DNA of 64,000 nt from the NCBI GenBank assembly GCA_024233435.1, contig JACKPQ010000001.1:372001-436000 (forward strand). The letters run 5' to 3'. The stretch comes from Chlamydiales bacterium (GTDB taxonomy: Bacteria > Chlamydiota > Chlamydiia > Chlamydiales > JACKPQ01). The position numbers and the translations under genes were made by a program. Below are positions 1 to 8,382 of the stretch, one piece after another (the first letter of the stretch is position 1; each line of letters starts with the position of its first letter). Under the pieces are notes generated by a model that was not told where the DNA came from, did no database searches, and saw nothing but the letters and a program-made list of their open reading frames with translations.

Positions 1-1785
1 CTTTCGGCTTAGGTATTGACCGGTGAGAGATTGTTTGGCTTTCGTGATGTCGTGAGCGGTTCCACAGGCGATGATCTGGCCGCCTCGGCTACCTGCACCT
101 GGGCCGACATCAACGATGTGGTCTGCAGCGCGAATGGTATCTTCATCGTGCTCAACAACGATCACAGTATTGCCGCGATCGCGCAGCAAGCAGAGTGTAT
201 TGAGAAGTTTTTGATGATCGCGCGGGTGTAATCCAATAGAGGGTTCATCGAGGACATAGGTGGCACCAACGAGGCCTGATCCGATTTGCGAGGCAAGGCG
301 CACGCGCTGGGCCTCTCCACCCGAGAGTGTGGGCGATGTGCGATCAAGGGTTAAGTAATTTAGGCCAACATCTCCCAAATAGGTGAGCACACGAATGGAC
401 TCTGCAATCAGCTCACCACCGATGAGGGATTCTTGGTGTGTGAGTTTGATGTTTTGAAAAAAAGTCAGCGTTTCATCGATGGGCATTGAGCACAGCTCGG
501 TGATCGTTTTGCCACCGAGTTTTGTAGCGGCAGGATAGGCGCGTATTCTTTTGCCTTCGCAGTCAGGGCAGAGCATTTGGGTCATGAGCGCTTCAGCTTT
601 TTTGCGATAGAGCTCTGATTTGGCTTCTTGGTAGCGTTTTTTAGCATCGAAGAGCACTCCACGCCACTGCACATAGTCATGCCAAACTTTGCCCGTTTCC
701 GGGTGGGTGAACTGCATGCGAAGCCATTTTTTACGTGTTCCATTTAAAAACAGTTTTTGAGCGCGCTCTGGAAGCTTTTTCCATGGGGTGTGCACATCAA
801 AATCGTAGAGCTTGGCCAAATTGTCATAAATATTGCCCCAGCGTACTGTTTCGTAAGCTCCAGCGACTAAACAAGCGCCTTCAGCGATGCTCTTTTCAGG
901 ATCAATGATTTGATCGAGATCAAAATCAAGCGTTTGTCCAAGGCCCTGGCATGTTGGGCACATACCGCTAGGATGGTTGAATGAAAAATCATGGGGCTCA
1001 AGAGGGGGGTACGATTGCTTGGACTTTTTTGCATAGGCCGTTTGAGAAAAAAGCGTTTCGCGCTCACCAATGAGAACGCTCATAACCCCTTTACCAAGCT
1101 CTAGAGCATTTGTTGTCGCTTCTCGAATTCTTGGCATTTCATCAGGGTTGATCAGAACGCGATCGATCACCAAGTCGATATCGTGGGCGGTTTTAGGATC
1201 GACAGAGATCTCTTCGTTGAGATCAATTAGCTGATCGTCGAGGCGAATGCGCATAAAGCCCTTGCGCAATAGATCGTCGAAGGTTTCCTTGAACTCACCC
1301 TTTTTACCTCGGGCGTATGGCGCTAAAAAAATAGCTTTTGAGCCCTTTGGGAAGTCTGCAATTGCGCTGACAATTTGTTCAGTGCTCTGCGGCAAAATCC
1401 TCTCGCCGCTGATGGGGCAATGGGGCACGCCAATGCGGGCATAGAGCACGCGCAGGTAATCGTAGACAGAAGTCAAGGTGCCAACCGTTGATCTAGGGTT
1501 ATGTCCAACAGTTTTTTGCTCGATAGCAATCGTTGGAGAAAGGCCCTCGATGCTTTCAGCATCGGGTTTTGCTAATTGCTCTCCCAAAATCCTGCGGGCT
1601 TGATTTGAGAGCGATTCGACATAGCGCCTTTGCCCTTCAACAAATAGAGTGTCAAAAGCAAGCGAGGACTTGCCAGACCCAGACACGCCTGTAAATACGA
1701 TCAGCTGATTTGGATTAAGCTCCAAATCGATGCCCTTGAGGTTGTGCACACGCACATTTTTTAAAATGATCTTATCTTTTTGCAT
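1..1785 (-). CDS. uvrA: UvrA excinuclease ABC subunit A (5' part, runs off window)
   Basis: DNA damage-recognition ATPase of nucleotide excision repair, working with UvrB and UvrC. The first 595 codons are visible. They show a Walker A GVSGSGKS at residues 33-40, two CxxC zinc-binding pairs (CPTC and CPDC), and the ABC signature LSGGEAQRVRLASQIGSG followed by Walker B YVLDEPS near the window edge. Reading stays open to base 1, so the second ATPase half lies outside. Chlamydial UvrA is, as I recall, about twice the usual length through an internal duplication; that cannot be tested here. The ATG start overlaps the end of the upstream ATPase gene by 14 nt. Its proximity to pyk matches C. trachomatis order. 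Confidence 0.97.
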   Translation of the reverse strand, partial: MQKDKIILKNVRVHNLKGIDLELNPNQLIVFTGVSGSGKSSLAFDTLFVEGQRRYVESLSNQARRILGEQLAKPDAESIEGLSPTIAIEQKTVGHNPRSTVGTLTSVYDYLRVLYARIGVPHCPISGERILPQSTEQIVSAIADFPKGSKAIFLAPYARGKKGEFKETFDDLLRKGFMRIRLDDQLIDLNEEISVDPKTAHDIDLVIDRVLINPDEMPRIREATTNALELGKGVMSVLIGERETLFSQTAYAKKSKQSYPPLEPHDFSFNHPSGMCPTCQGLGQTLDFDLDQIIDPEKSIAEGACLVAGAYETVRWGNIYDNLAKLYDFDVHTPWKKLPERAQKLFLNGTRKKWLRMQFTHPETGKVWHDYVQWRGVLFDAKKRYQEAKSELYRKKAEALMTQMLCPDCEGKRIRAYPAATKLGGKTITELCSMPIDETLTFFQNIKLTHQESLIGGELIAESIRVLTYLGDVGLNYLTLDRTSPTLSGGEAQRVRLASQIGSGLVGATYVLDEPSIGLHPRDHQKLLNTLCLLRDRGNTVIVVEHDEDTIRAADHIVDVGPGAGSRGGQIIACGTAHDITKAKQSLTGQYLSRK

Positions 1786-3361
1786 GGATATGATAGAGAG
1801 AGTGCAGCTCTTTTATAAGCTCTCCAGATGGATTAATAATACGAGCTTTCCAATCTGAAATATTGCGCGATTTTGAATCAAAATTTACGCCGATAACAGC
1901 TAGCGTTTTACCGCTTTTGGTGTATTTTTCAGCATAGTTTTTCATTTGTATCTGCTCAATTTTAAATTCGAAAATATAAATTGTTTTAGCAAGTTCACAG
2001 ACCAAATCAATCCGCCCTAAATTTGTTTGTTCTTCTGCTCTAGTTGGGATGTTCATGCATTCTAGAACGCTCAAGAAAATGGCATGATAAAACCCTTCCT
2101 TGGCGTGTTGCGATAAATTGTAGGGGATTTTAGCAAAGTGAGAATTAACGGTGGCAAAAAAAGCTTTAAGGTTGTGCTCTTCTAAATCTTTAAAACACTG
2201 CTTAGCACTTTTAATCACGTTTGAAACATCAATCTGCGCAAAGCCTTTGATTAGGGAATTAAAAAAAGCGCTTCGCACTTCTTTGTTGGGAAAGTCGAGT
2301 AGGTAAAGTTGTGTTTGAGAATCGTAGGATCGAATTGTGAGGTAGCCGGTTTGCCACATCAACGCTTTTAGATCGATGCTGTCGGTATTTTGAATATCCA
2401 GCAGCTCACTGGCTGTTGATACAGATCCGCTAAGTTGAGTTGTTACTTGAGGGAGTTTGCGAATTTGCTCGATCAAAAACGAGGGTGTGCCTGTCCTGTA
2501 CCAATAGCCTTGTGTTTCTCCCTCATCAAGGTAGCTGAGCGTAGAAAATGGGTTATAAACGGGTGTTCCATTTGCTGAAAATTGGTATCCGTTGTACCAC
2601 ACGCGGATTTGGTCTAGCACAGCATCTTTGGATAGGAGACTTTTTTCTGCGATAGCTTCTAAATGGGGGTTGAAATTATCGATGAGCTCTTGTTCTGTGT
2701 AGCCGAAGAGAGCAGAAAATTCTGGGCGGAGTGTCATGTCTTGCAAATTGTTAAAACCTGAAAAAAGAGATACTTGAGAAAATTTGCTAACCCCAGTAAT
2801 GAAAACGATTTTTAAGTAGGAATCGAGCCCTTTTAAGGTTCCAAAGAAGCGGCGGATGAGGTCTCGATTACCACTGACAATCTCATCATCTGCTAAATTA
2901 TCAATGATAGGTTTATCATATTCATCAACTAAAATAGCGACCTTGCCAGCTACCGATAACTGCTCGATTAGACTTACAAGTCGCAGTTGCAAAGATGTTC
3001 CCTTCAAAGAAAGTTCATAAGATGCAGCAATGTTATCCATCGTCTCTCGCAGACCTCTTTCAAGATCGGCTGTTGACTCAGTGGGGATTTGCGTAAAGTC
3101 AAAATGAACAATGGGGTGTTTTTTCCATTCATAGTCGCTGGAGTAAATGTGGCAACTTTCAAACAGCTGGCGATTCCCTTTTAGGATTTCTTCCATTGTG
3201 CTGATCAGGAGAGATTTTCCAAACCGTCTAGGTCGGGACATGAAGTAGTAGCTACCCTCATTGAGGAGTTTATAAATGTACTCTGTCTTATCGACGTATA
3301 CATAGTTATCTTCGATGATTTTGCGAATCGACTGAATTCCAATTGGCAGCTTTTTTCTCAT
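1772..3361 (-). CDS. AAA-ATPase-like protein with PD-(D/E)XK nuclease-like C-terminus
   Basis: Full-length (529 aa) member of the AAA-ATPase_like/PDDEXK_9 family (PF09820 plus PF08011), common in Bacteroidetes, environmental chlamydiae and other host-associated bacteria. The N-terminus has the degenerate P-loop RPRRFGKS (residues 43-50) and a Walker B-like VAILVDEYD (141-149). The C-terminus carries GRIDLV and IFEFK, the acid-plus-EXK arrangement of PD-(D/E)XK folds. The biological role is not established; defence or mobile-element function is often suspected. It sits between pyk and uvrA, which are neighbours in C. trachomatis, so it was probably inserted there. Its stop lies inside the uvrA start region, which may couple their expression. 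Confidence 0.9.
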   Translation of the reverse strand: MRKKLPIGIQSIRKIIEDNYVYVDKTEYIYKLLNEGSYYFMSRPRRFGKSLLISTMEEILKGNRQLFESCHIYSSDYEWKKHPIVHFDFTQIPTESTADLERGLRETMDNIAASYELSLKGTSLQLRLVSLIEQLSVAGKVAILVDEYDKPIIDNLADDEIVSGNRDLIRRFFGTLKGLDSYLKIVFITGVSKFSQVSLFSGFNNLQDMTLRPEFSALFGYTEQELIDNFNPHLEAIAEKSLLSKDAVLDQIRVWYNGYQFSANGTPVYNPFSTLSYLDEGETQGYWYRTGTPSFLIEQIRKLPQVTTQLSGSVSTASELLDIQNTDSIDLKALMWQTGYLTIRSYDSQTQLYLLDFPNKEVRSAFFNSLIKGFAQIDVSNVIKSAKQCFKDLEEHNLKAFFATVNSHFAKIPYNLSQHAKEGFYHAIFLSVLECMNIPTRAEEQTNLGRIDLVCELAKTIYIFEFKIEQIQMKNYAEKYTKSGKTLAVIGVNFDSKSRNISDWKARIINPSGELIKELHSLYHIHAKR

Positions 3362-3528
3362 ATGCCAATCTTAGCAGATCAGGAAATTAATTCCTGCAAT
3401 CGATGCATGAGGTAGAAGGGGATTGAAAAGATCTGGCCATCCTTTTTCAAGGGAGAACTTGAGATGATCCGGGTCTTCTTACCACTCAGTTAGGGCTTTG
3501 TCAATTTTTCTCTTCATATTTCATATTA

Positions 3529-3589
3529 TGCAGAAAAAAGGGGGTTATTTTATGCATATTGTGCAGATAATAGCCCCCTTTTTTCTGCA
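3529..3589. repeat. Long near-perfect inverted repeat (hairpin)
   Basis: Two 21-nt arms (3529-3549 and 3569-3589) are reverse complements with one mismatch that would still allow a G-U pair, around a 19-nt loop. The core is a run of A's and G's opposing C's and T's. It lies in the roughly 360-bp non-coding stretch between the AAA-ATPase gene and the DUF1328 gene. As RNA it would be a very stable stem ending in a T-rich arm, so a bidirectional terminator or a small non-autonomous element are both possible. I see no gene in 3362-3724. Confidence 0.7.
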
Positions 3590-3637
3590 AATCACTCATA
3601 ATCAGATTATTGAATTTATGCTGATTGGATTTGGAAG

Positions 3638-3684
3638 AATTCAGGGGGCTGCATTTTCTGGCGAATTCCATAGCAAATCCGCTA
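3638..3684. repeat. Degenerate copy of the hairpin repeat at 50731-50819
   Basis: This stretch begins AATTCAGGGG and contains a 17-nt block (3668-3684) identical to 50766-50782, in the same order and at similar spacing as in the intact 89-bp hairpin element near 50.8 kb. Only the left half is recognisable; the right arm has lost its complementarity. It is best read as a decayed member of a dispersed small repeat family. Confidence 0.55.
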
Positions 3685-3724
3685 AAGATAAGCAGCATGA
3701 ACTCTTAGATTGCTGGGTCTTTTG

Positions 3725-3883
3725 TTAACGAAAAAGGTGAACTAATAGCGTTATCACAAACAAGACAACGAAAATGAAGAACAAAATCCGTGCAATTGAC
3801 ATGGCGCCTGCAGCAATGCCAGTAAATCCGAACAAAGCCGCAATGAGGGCAAGAGCTAAGAAACAAAGAATCCAAAAAAGCAT
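3725..3883 (-). CDS. DUF1328 small membrane protein (YtjA family)
   Basis: A 52-aa protein beginning MLFWILCFLALALIAALFGF and continuing through a Gly/Ala-rich segment into a second hydrophobic helix ending LVHLFR. This is the two-helix pattern of the DUF1328/YtjA family, small inner-membrane proteins of unknown function. An AAAGGGGAT Shine-Dalgarno lies 8 nt before the ATG. It is divergent from pyk, and the 70-bp spacer contains the same A-rich/GGGG block on both strands, serving each gene. The gene is below common ORF length cut-offs and easy to miss. Confidence 0.88.
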   Translation of the reverse strand: MLFWILCFLALALIAALFGFTGIAAGAMSIARILFFIFVVLFVITLLVHLFR

Positions 3884-3969
3884 AAGGTTATCCCCTTTAT
3901 TTTGTTAGATAAACGATTTACTAATTTTTAAGCACCAAATAAAAGGGGATAGTGCGATATAGTGAAGAT

Positions 3970-5763
3970 ATGCATAGAAGAACAAAAATGATCTGTACAA
4001 TTGGACCTGCGGTGGCCTCATTTGAAAAAATGCTGGCGTTAATCGATGCAGGCATGAATGTAGCGCGCCTCAATTTTTCGCATGGAGCCCATGCAGATCA
4101 TCAAAAGAGCATCGACAACTTAAAGAAAGCGCGCGAAATCAAGGGTTTGCCACTTGCCATCATGCTCGATACAAAGGGGCCTGAAGTGCGCATTGGGAAA
4201 ATGCCTGAGGGTGGCGTTGAGCTTAAGGCTGGGCAAAAAGTTAAACTTGTCAAAGATGGGCAAGGCAGTGAAAAGCAGCTGCCACTTTTGCCTGCGCATA
4301 TCGTTGATGATCTCGATGTTGGCGTCGTTGTTCTCATCGATGACGGTTACATTGCCTCGAAAGTTGTAGAAAAAGCGGCTGACCACGTCGTGATACAAAT
4401 TGAAAACGATGGAGTTGTCTCATCCTCAAAGGGAGTCAATATTCCCCATGTTGATCTGAGCTTGCCATCTTTGACAGAGCAAGATATTGCAGACATCACA
4501 TTTGGCGCTGATAACGGCATTGATCTCATTGCCGCTTCCTTTGTGCGCACAGCAGACGATGTGCTAGCCATTAAAAGCCTGCTGCGGAATCTAGGCAAGA
4601 GCGAAATTTTGGTGATTGCCAAAATTGAAAGCGCCATGGGCGTTAGCAATTTTGATAGCATTTTGCAAGTGGCTGATGGCATCATGGTTGCTCGTGGTGA
4701 TCTAGGAGTTGAAGTGCCACTCACGACAGTTCCCATGCTGCAGAAAATGATGATCAAAAAATGCTACTCATCTGCAAAAGCTTGCATTACAGCCACGCAG
4801 ATGCTCGAGTCGATGATTCACAACCCGCGTCCAACGCGCGCAGAAGTTTCTGATGTTGCCAATGCCATCTATGATAGCACCTCAGCTGTGATGCTATCAG
4901 GAGAGACCGCCATTGGTAAATACCCCATTGAGTCTGCTCAGATGATGCACAGCATCGTTGTGCAAGCCGAGCATGATTTTGATTACGAGTCATTTTTTAC
5001 ACACGACATCCACCACGAGTTCAACGACATTTCATCATCAGTTGCCTTAGCGGCGGTTAAAACTTCTTATAGCGCTGATGCAAAAGCGCTTTTCACCTTC
5101 ACAAGCTCAGGATATACAGCACGTGTGATGTCTAGATTCCGTCCCAGAAGTCCTATTATCGCTCTGACATCAAACGCTAAAACCTATCAACAACTCGCTG
5201 TTAACTGGGGGGTTGTACCAGCATTGACCAAAGAATCTAAAGATGTTAAAGATGCGTTCGTACATGCCAGCTGCTTTGCAATTTCTCATAACAAGGCCGA
5301 GTATGGGGACCTCGTCGTTGTGACAGCAGGCTCTTCTTTTGGCATTACTGGAACAACCAATACCATGATCGTGCGCCATATTGGCGACGTTTTAGTGCGC
5401 GGCCATACCGGTCAAGGGGAGAGAATCTATGGCTCAATCGCAATCGTCCTTGCAAAGGAAGAGGCTGTAGACACCCAGGGCAAGATTGCTGTGATTACAT
5501 GTTGTGAAAGCTCGACGCTTGAAAAGCTAAAAGGGGTTAAAGGAATTGTCTTGCAAAATAGCATTGACGATGACGGATCAAAAAGACGGTTAGAGCAATT
5601 TGCATCAGAAAACAAGGTCTCTTATATCACACGCGCTGATGGAGCAACCTCTCTTCTTGAAGATGGCCAGTCGGTAACTCTTGACCCAGCTCGTGGGCTT
5701 GTTTTCAAAGGTTCGATCCCATCAGATGATGAGATTGTTGCTCGCGTATGCCAGCGCACTTAG
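3970..5763 (+). CDS. pyk: Pyruvate kinase with C-terminal extension
   Basis: Glycolytic enzyme converting phosphoenolpyruvate and ADP to pyruvate and ATP. It opens with RTKMICTIGP and carries NVARLNFSHG, DTKGPEVR and the active-site signature ILVIAKIESAMGV, with the catalytic Lys near residue 218. The chosen ATG (3970) aligns with the usual N-terminus. An in-frame GTG at 3952 has its GGGG only 3 nt upstream and is less likely. At 597 aa it is more than 100 residues longer than typical pyruvate kinases. The extra C-terminus ends with a LLEDGQSVTLDPARGLVFKG segment resembling the PEP-utiliser 'mobile' domain known from Bacillus pyruvate kinases, but without the TSH phosphohistidine motif. Confidence 0.97.
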   Translation: MHRRTKMICTIGPAVASFEKMLALIDAGMNVARLNFSHGAHADHQKSIDNLKKAREIKGLPLAIMLDTKGPEVRIGKMPEGGVELKAGQKVKLVKDGQGSEKQLPLLPAHIVDDLDVGVVVLIDDGYIASKVVEKAADHVVIQIENDGVVSSSKGVNIPHVDLSLPSLTEQDIADITFGADNGIDLIAASFVRTADDVLAIKSLLRNLGKSEILVIAKIESAMGVSNFDSILQVADGIMVARGDLGVEVPLTTVPMLQKMMIKKCYSSAKACITATQMLESMIHNPRPTRAEVSDVANAIYDSTSAVMLSGETAIGKYPIESAQMMHSIVVQAEHDFDYESFFTHDIHHEFNDISSSVALAAVKTSYSADAKALFTFTSSGYTARVMSRFRPRSPIIALTSNAKTYQQLAVNWGVVPALTKESKDVKDAFVHASCFAISHNKAEYGDLVVVTAGSSFGITGTTNTMIVRHIGDVLVRGHTGQGERIYGSIAIVLAKEEAVDTQGKIAVITCCESSTLEKLKGVKGIVLQNSIDDDGSKRRLEQFASENKVSYITRADGATSLLEDGQSVTLDPARGLVFKGSIPSDDEIVARVCQRT

Positions 5764-6374
5764 GGAAGGTGCCAAGAATAGCATTGAAGTAGCCATAGCA
5801 AATTTGTAGAGGGTATCCTGTAGACATCCGTTCGTCTTTCTTTTAGAGAAGGAGTGGCAACTGTATTACAATTAGAAGGCGTTGCTATTTCATTATCTTC
5901 TTCATCCAATTCCATAGAGCTTGTATCACTATCGGAATCCAGAGGATCGTGTGAAAAAGTCTCTGAACCAACATCCGATGCATTGCTTGTGCCATCATCA
6001 GCAAGTGGAGGAATCTTCCAAAATATATCTAAACCAACATCCGATCCAGAGCTTGTATCGCTGTGCATATCGCCATTGCCGCCAATTTTAGGGGATGATG
6101 TGTGTCTTAAATCAATCTCCCACTCCACATTTTCGTACAGGGGCTTTGCATCATAGATTTTAGTATCTGAGACGGGGGCGCAGTGCTCATCTTTTGACTT
6201 ATTTGTAGGCGTGCTTTCATGAGGTAGCTGACCAAAAGCTATTTTTTGAGTGCGGTGTAAAATCGGAGAAGCGGCATCATCGGAGAATCTCTCGGTATCT
6301 GACTCAGGTTCGGTTGTTGAATACTCTTCGGCTGTGCCAACTGGCCCTACTCTTCCTAAATCAATCGCTGCCAT
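5760..6374 (-). CDS. Hypothetical acidic Ser/Asp-rich protein
   Basis: Unrecognised 204-aa protein, rich in Ser, Asp, Thr and Pro, with repeated SDVG-type motifs (GSDVGLDIF, ASDVGSETF) and a DSDSDTSS run. It has no signal peptide or membrane helix and is probably largely disordered. The ATG at 6374 is preferred over one at 6392 because GGAG sits 7 nt ahead of it. Its stop overlaps the pyk stop by 4 nt in convergent orientation. Composition resembles host-directed or structural low-complexity proteins of chlamydiae, but nothing specific can be assigned. Confidence 0.7.
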   Translation of the reverse strand: MAAIDLGRVGPVGTAEEYSTTEPESDTERFSDDAASPILHRTQKIAFGQLPHESTPTNKSKDEHCAPVSDTKIYDAKPLYENVEWEIDLRHTSSPKIGGNGDMHSDTSSGSDVGLDIFWKIPPLADDGTSNASDVGSETFSHDPLDSDSDTSSMELDEEDNEIATPSNCNTVATPSLKERRTDVYRIPSTNLLWLLQCYSWHLP

Positions 6375-6487
6375 ATCTTTGCTCCAAATCAATTGAGAGT
6401 GTCATAGTAGGAAAAAATTAACTATACGTCAAGTGGCGAATCATTTTCAGTAGCGCAAAAATTGTAGCTTGAGCTAATATTTTTCAT

Positions 6488-6889
6488 ATGGAACACGTTA
6501 ATAAAATTCGAAAGCAGTGGCTGATAGCTCTGCTGTTTTTCTACGGAGTTGTGCCAATGGCTGCTCTGTGCGGATGCACATATTTGGTGCTAAAAGAGAA
6601 TTTAGGCTCCGAGGCGTTTCTTTTCCTAACGATAGGAGATCTTCTTTCACTGGCCATAGGGTTTTCTTTATATAGGTGCTCATATCTTAAACAAGGAACA
6701 AAGTTTTTGAAGGTTGTGACAGTATTCTATCAATCTGGATTAGCTTGTTCGATATCTATGTTTGTCGGAAAAGATATCAATATTGGGTGGTATGCGTTTT
6801 TGTTTGTTCAGATTGCTCTGTGTGTCTGGTGGTCTGTGAGTAGCTCTCGTTTGATGAAGGCAAACAAACAGGTAGCGCATACAGCATAA
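6488..6889 (+). CDS. Hypothetical four-helix membrane protein
   Basis: Unrecognised 133-aa protein with about four hydrophobic segments, starting near residues 12-35, 43-62, 72-92 and 98-118, and a basic, hydrophilic tail. It is likely an inner-membrane protein. No Shine-Dalgarno is obvious before the ATG. It is divergent from the acidic gene upstream, separated by about 110 bp of AT-rich DNA. No family is recognised. Confidence 0.65.
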   Translation: MEHVNKIRKQWLIALLFFYGVVPMAALCGCTYLVLKENLGSEAFLFLTIGDLLSLAIGFSLYRCSYLKQGTKFLKVVTVFYQSGLACSISMFVGKDINIGWYAFLFVQIALCVWWSVSSSRLMKANKQVAHTA

Positions 6890-6979
6890 TATGGCTGTTT
6901 GGAGGGCAAAACTGTTAAAGCTATTTCCTGAGGACAAGCAAACCATTGAAAAAGAGTCTTTGTACTCCATTTTCATCTT

Positions 6980-7312
6980 ATGCTCAATCGCGTGCATGAA
7001 GCCCATATTGACCGTAATTCAGCAATGTTATCTAAGATATATGGATTTGCCATGTGGTGCGCTGAGCAAGAGTCTAAGCTTTTGTGGAATCCTGCAGGGG
7101 TAAGCTTTTATGAGCATTTATTTGATTGTGATCAACAATATTGGAACGATGTGATCGCTTGGCTGCATCCAAGCATAATCAGAAACCACCAAAGTCTTTG
7201 GGAGTTTATGCTTCCAAAAGATCGGTACCAAGAGCTCTGCAAACTGCTATCTGTGCACCTTAAAAAAGGCAAAGTTAAGCAAAATTGCCATTCAGAATGC
7301 TCTTCTAAGTGA
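6980..7312 (+). CDS. Hypothetical protein, possibly the 3' part of a frameshifted gene
   Basis: The 110-aa product has coding-like composition, with conserved-looking stretches such as LLWNPAGVSFYEHLF and LWEFMLPKDRYQELCKLL. It lacks a ribosome-binding site. Directly upstream, in another frame, an ATG at 6891 opens a hydrophilic stretch (MAVWRAKLLKLFPEDKQ...) that would join naturally to this one by a single frame change around 6960-6985. Either this is an independent small gene or the true gene spans 6891-7312 and is broken. No family is recognised. Confidence 0.5.
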   Translation: MLNRVHEAHIDRNSAMLSKIYGFAMWCAEQESKLLWNPAGVSFYEHLFDCDQQYWNDVIAWLHPSIIRNHQSLWEFMLPKDRYQELCKLLSVHLKKGKVKQNCHSECSSK

Positions 7313-7380
7313 AAGCTCTGGCATAACCGATAATCGAATTTTTGAATGAATATATTAATTAGCATTGCGTTATATCAAAA

Positions 7381-8382
7381 TCAATTAACGAGATAGGTCC
7401 AGTAGTCCTCCATGAATCTTTGTTGATCTTGGCTTAAATTTTTGATCACAACGAAGCTCTCATCATTTCTAGAAAATGATGAGCGGGACCAATTTGCCGA
7501 GCCGTTGACTAAGGTGTGCCCATCTACCCACATCCACTTGGAGTGCATCAGTGAGGAATGGCGATGTGCCTTAACGGTAATGCCTGCTGCTTTCAATTGC
7601 ATCGGGACAGGGTCCATATAGCTTTGCATCAAAACTTCTACCGCGACACCTCGGCGGTGAGCCTCTAAAATTGCGCTGGCAAGGTCGGTATCTGTCCAGG
7701 CCATCATGGCGATGCGAATATGGCTTTTAGCATTATTAATAATGGCTAGAAGGCAGTCTTTTCCACTTTTATTGAGCATTTCTTCGGGATTTTTTCGGTT
7801 GGGATTGACATGGGGTAGTAGGTAAAGCGAGATCTCTTGATTATTGAGCATTTCAGAAAAGATAAATCCACCATCTCTTTTTCTAATGCCCTCAAAGACT
7901 CGGGCTTCATCGCGTATGGCGCAGGCTAATTGCTTACTTTCAAAACCTGCAACTAAATTTTCTTGGTCTGTAAAAGCTGTCGAGGAAAAGTTTGCAGAGC
8001 CCAGCCAAACAGATCTGTCATCCACGACAAGAATTTTATGATGGATGCGGCCATCACCAGGTGGGCGTGTGAGCATTTTGACTTTTGGGTTTCGATGGCG
8101 TAAAAGAGTTCCTGAATGATCAGCGTTAATCACAACAGTGACATCTACACCAGCTTCAGCTTTTTCATTAATAAGGCGAATCAAATCGTGGTCAGAAAAT
8201 GTAAAAGTGAGGATTAGGATGGACTCTTGAGCATTTTTGATCGCCGATTCGAAGGTGGCTAGCAATCGTTTGTCAGGTTCTGAGCTGTGGTAGAGTTTGA
8301 TGAGTTGGTTTTGCTCACGCGCGCAAACTTGCGTGCTTAACATGGATACTGCTAAGAGGAGCGCTATTAATGTTTTTTTCAT
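7381..8382 (-). CDS. Secreted phospholipase D-like protein
   Basis: A 333-aa protein with an N-terminal Sec signal peptide (about 21 residues, ending VCA) and two HKD motifs: H114-K116-D121 in HHKILVVDD and H280-K282-D287 in HSKWMWVDG. Each is followed by the GSANFSS or GSANWS stretch of the PLD/Nuc superfamily. Such proteins hydrolyse phosphodiester bonds in phospholipids or nucleic acids through a phosphohistidine intermediate. Chlamydiae carry several PLD-like proteins. The start overlaps the upstream gene by 4 nt (ATGA), so it is the last gene of a three-gene operon with the two GYHGS paralogues. Export into the periplasm or beyond is likely. Confidence 0.9.
   Translation of the reverse strand: MKKTLIALLLAVSMLSTQVCAREQNQLIKLYHSSEPDKRLLATFESAIKNAQESILILTFTFSDHDLIRLINEKAEAGVDVTVVINADHSGTLLRHRNPKVKMLTRPPGDGRIHHKILVVDDRSVWLGSANFSSTAFTDQENLVAGFESKQLACAIRDEARVFEGIRKRDGGFIFSEMLNNQEISLYLLPHVNPNRKNPEEMLNKSGKDCLLAIINNAKSHIRIAMMAWTDTDLASAILEAHRRGVAVEVLMQSYMDPVPMQLKAAGITVKAHRHSSLMHSKWMWVDGHTLVNGSANWSRSSFSRNDESFVVIKNLSQDQQRFMEDYWTYLVN

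Noticed and set aside
3381..3490. Short coding-like fragment on the minus strand (ends ...LMHRLQELIS)
   Set aside because: About 36 codons without a start and no recognisable family; could be a gene remnant but cannot be supported.
5854..6156. 100-codon plus-strand reading opposite the acidic gene
   Set aside because: It is the complement of the Ser/Asp-rich coding strand; the minus-strand reading has a well-spaced GGAG and an intact longer frame.
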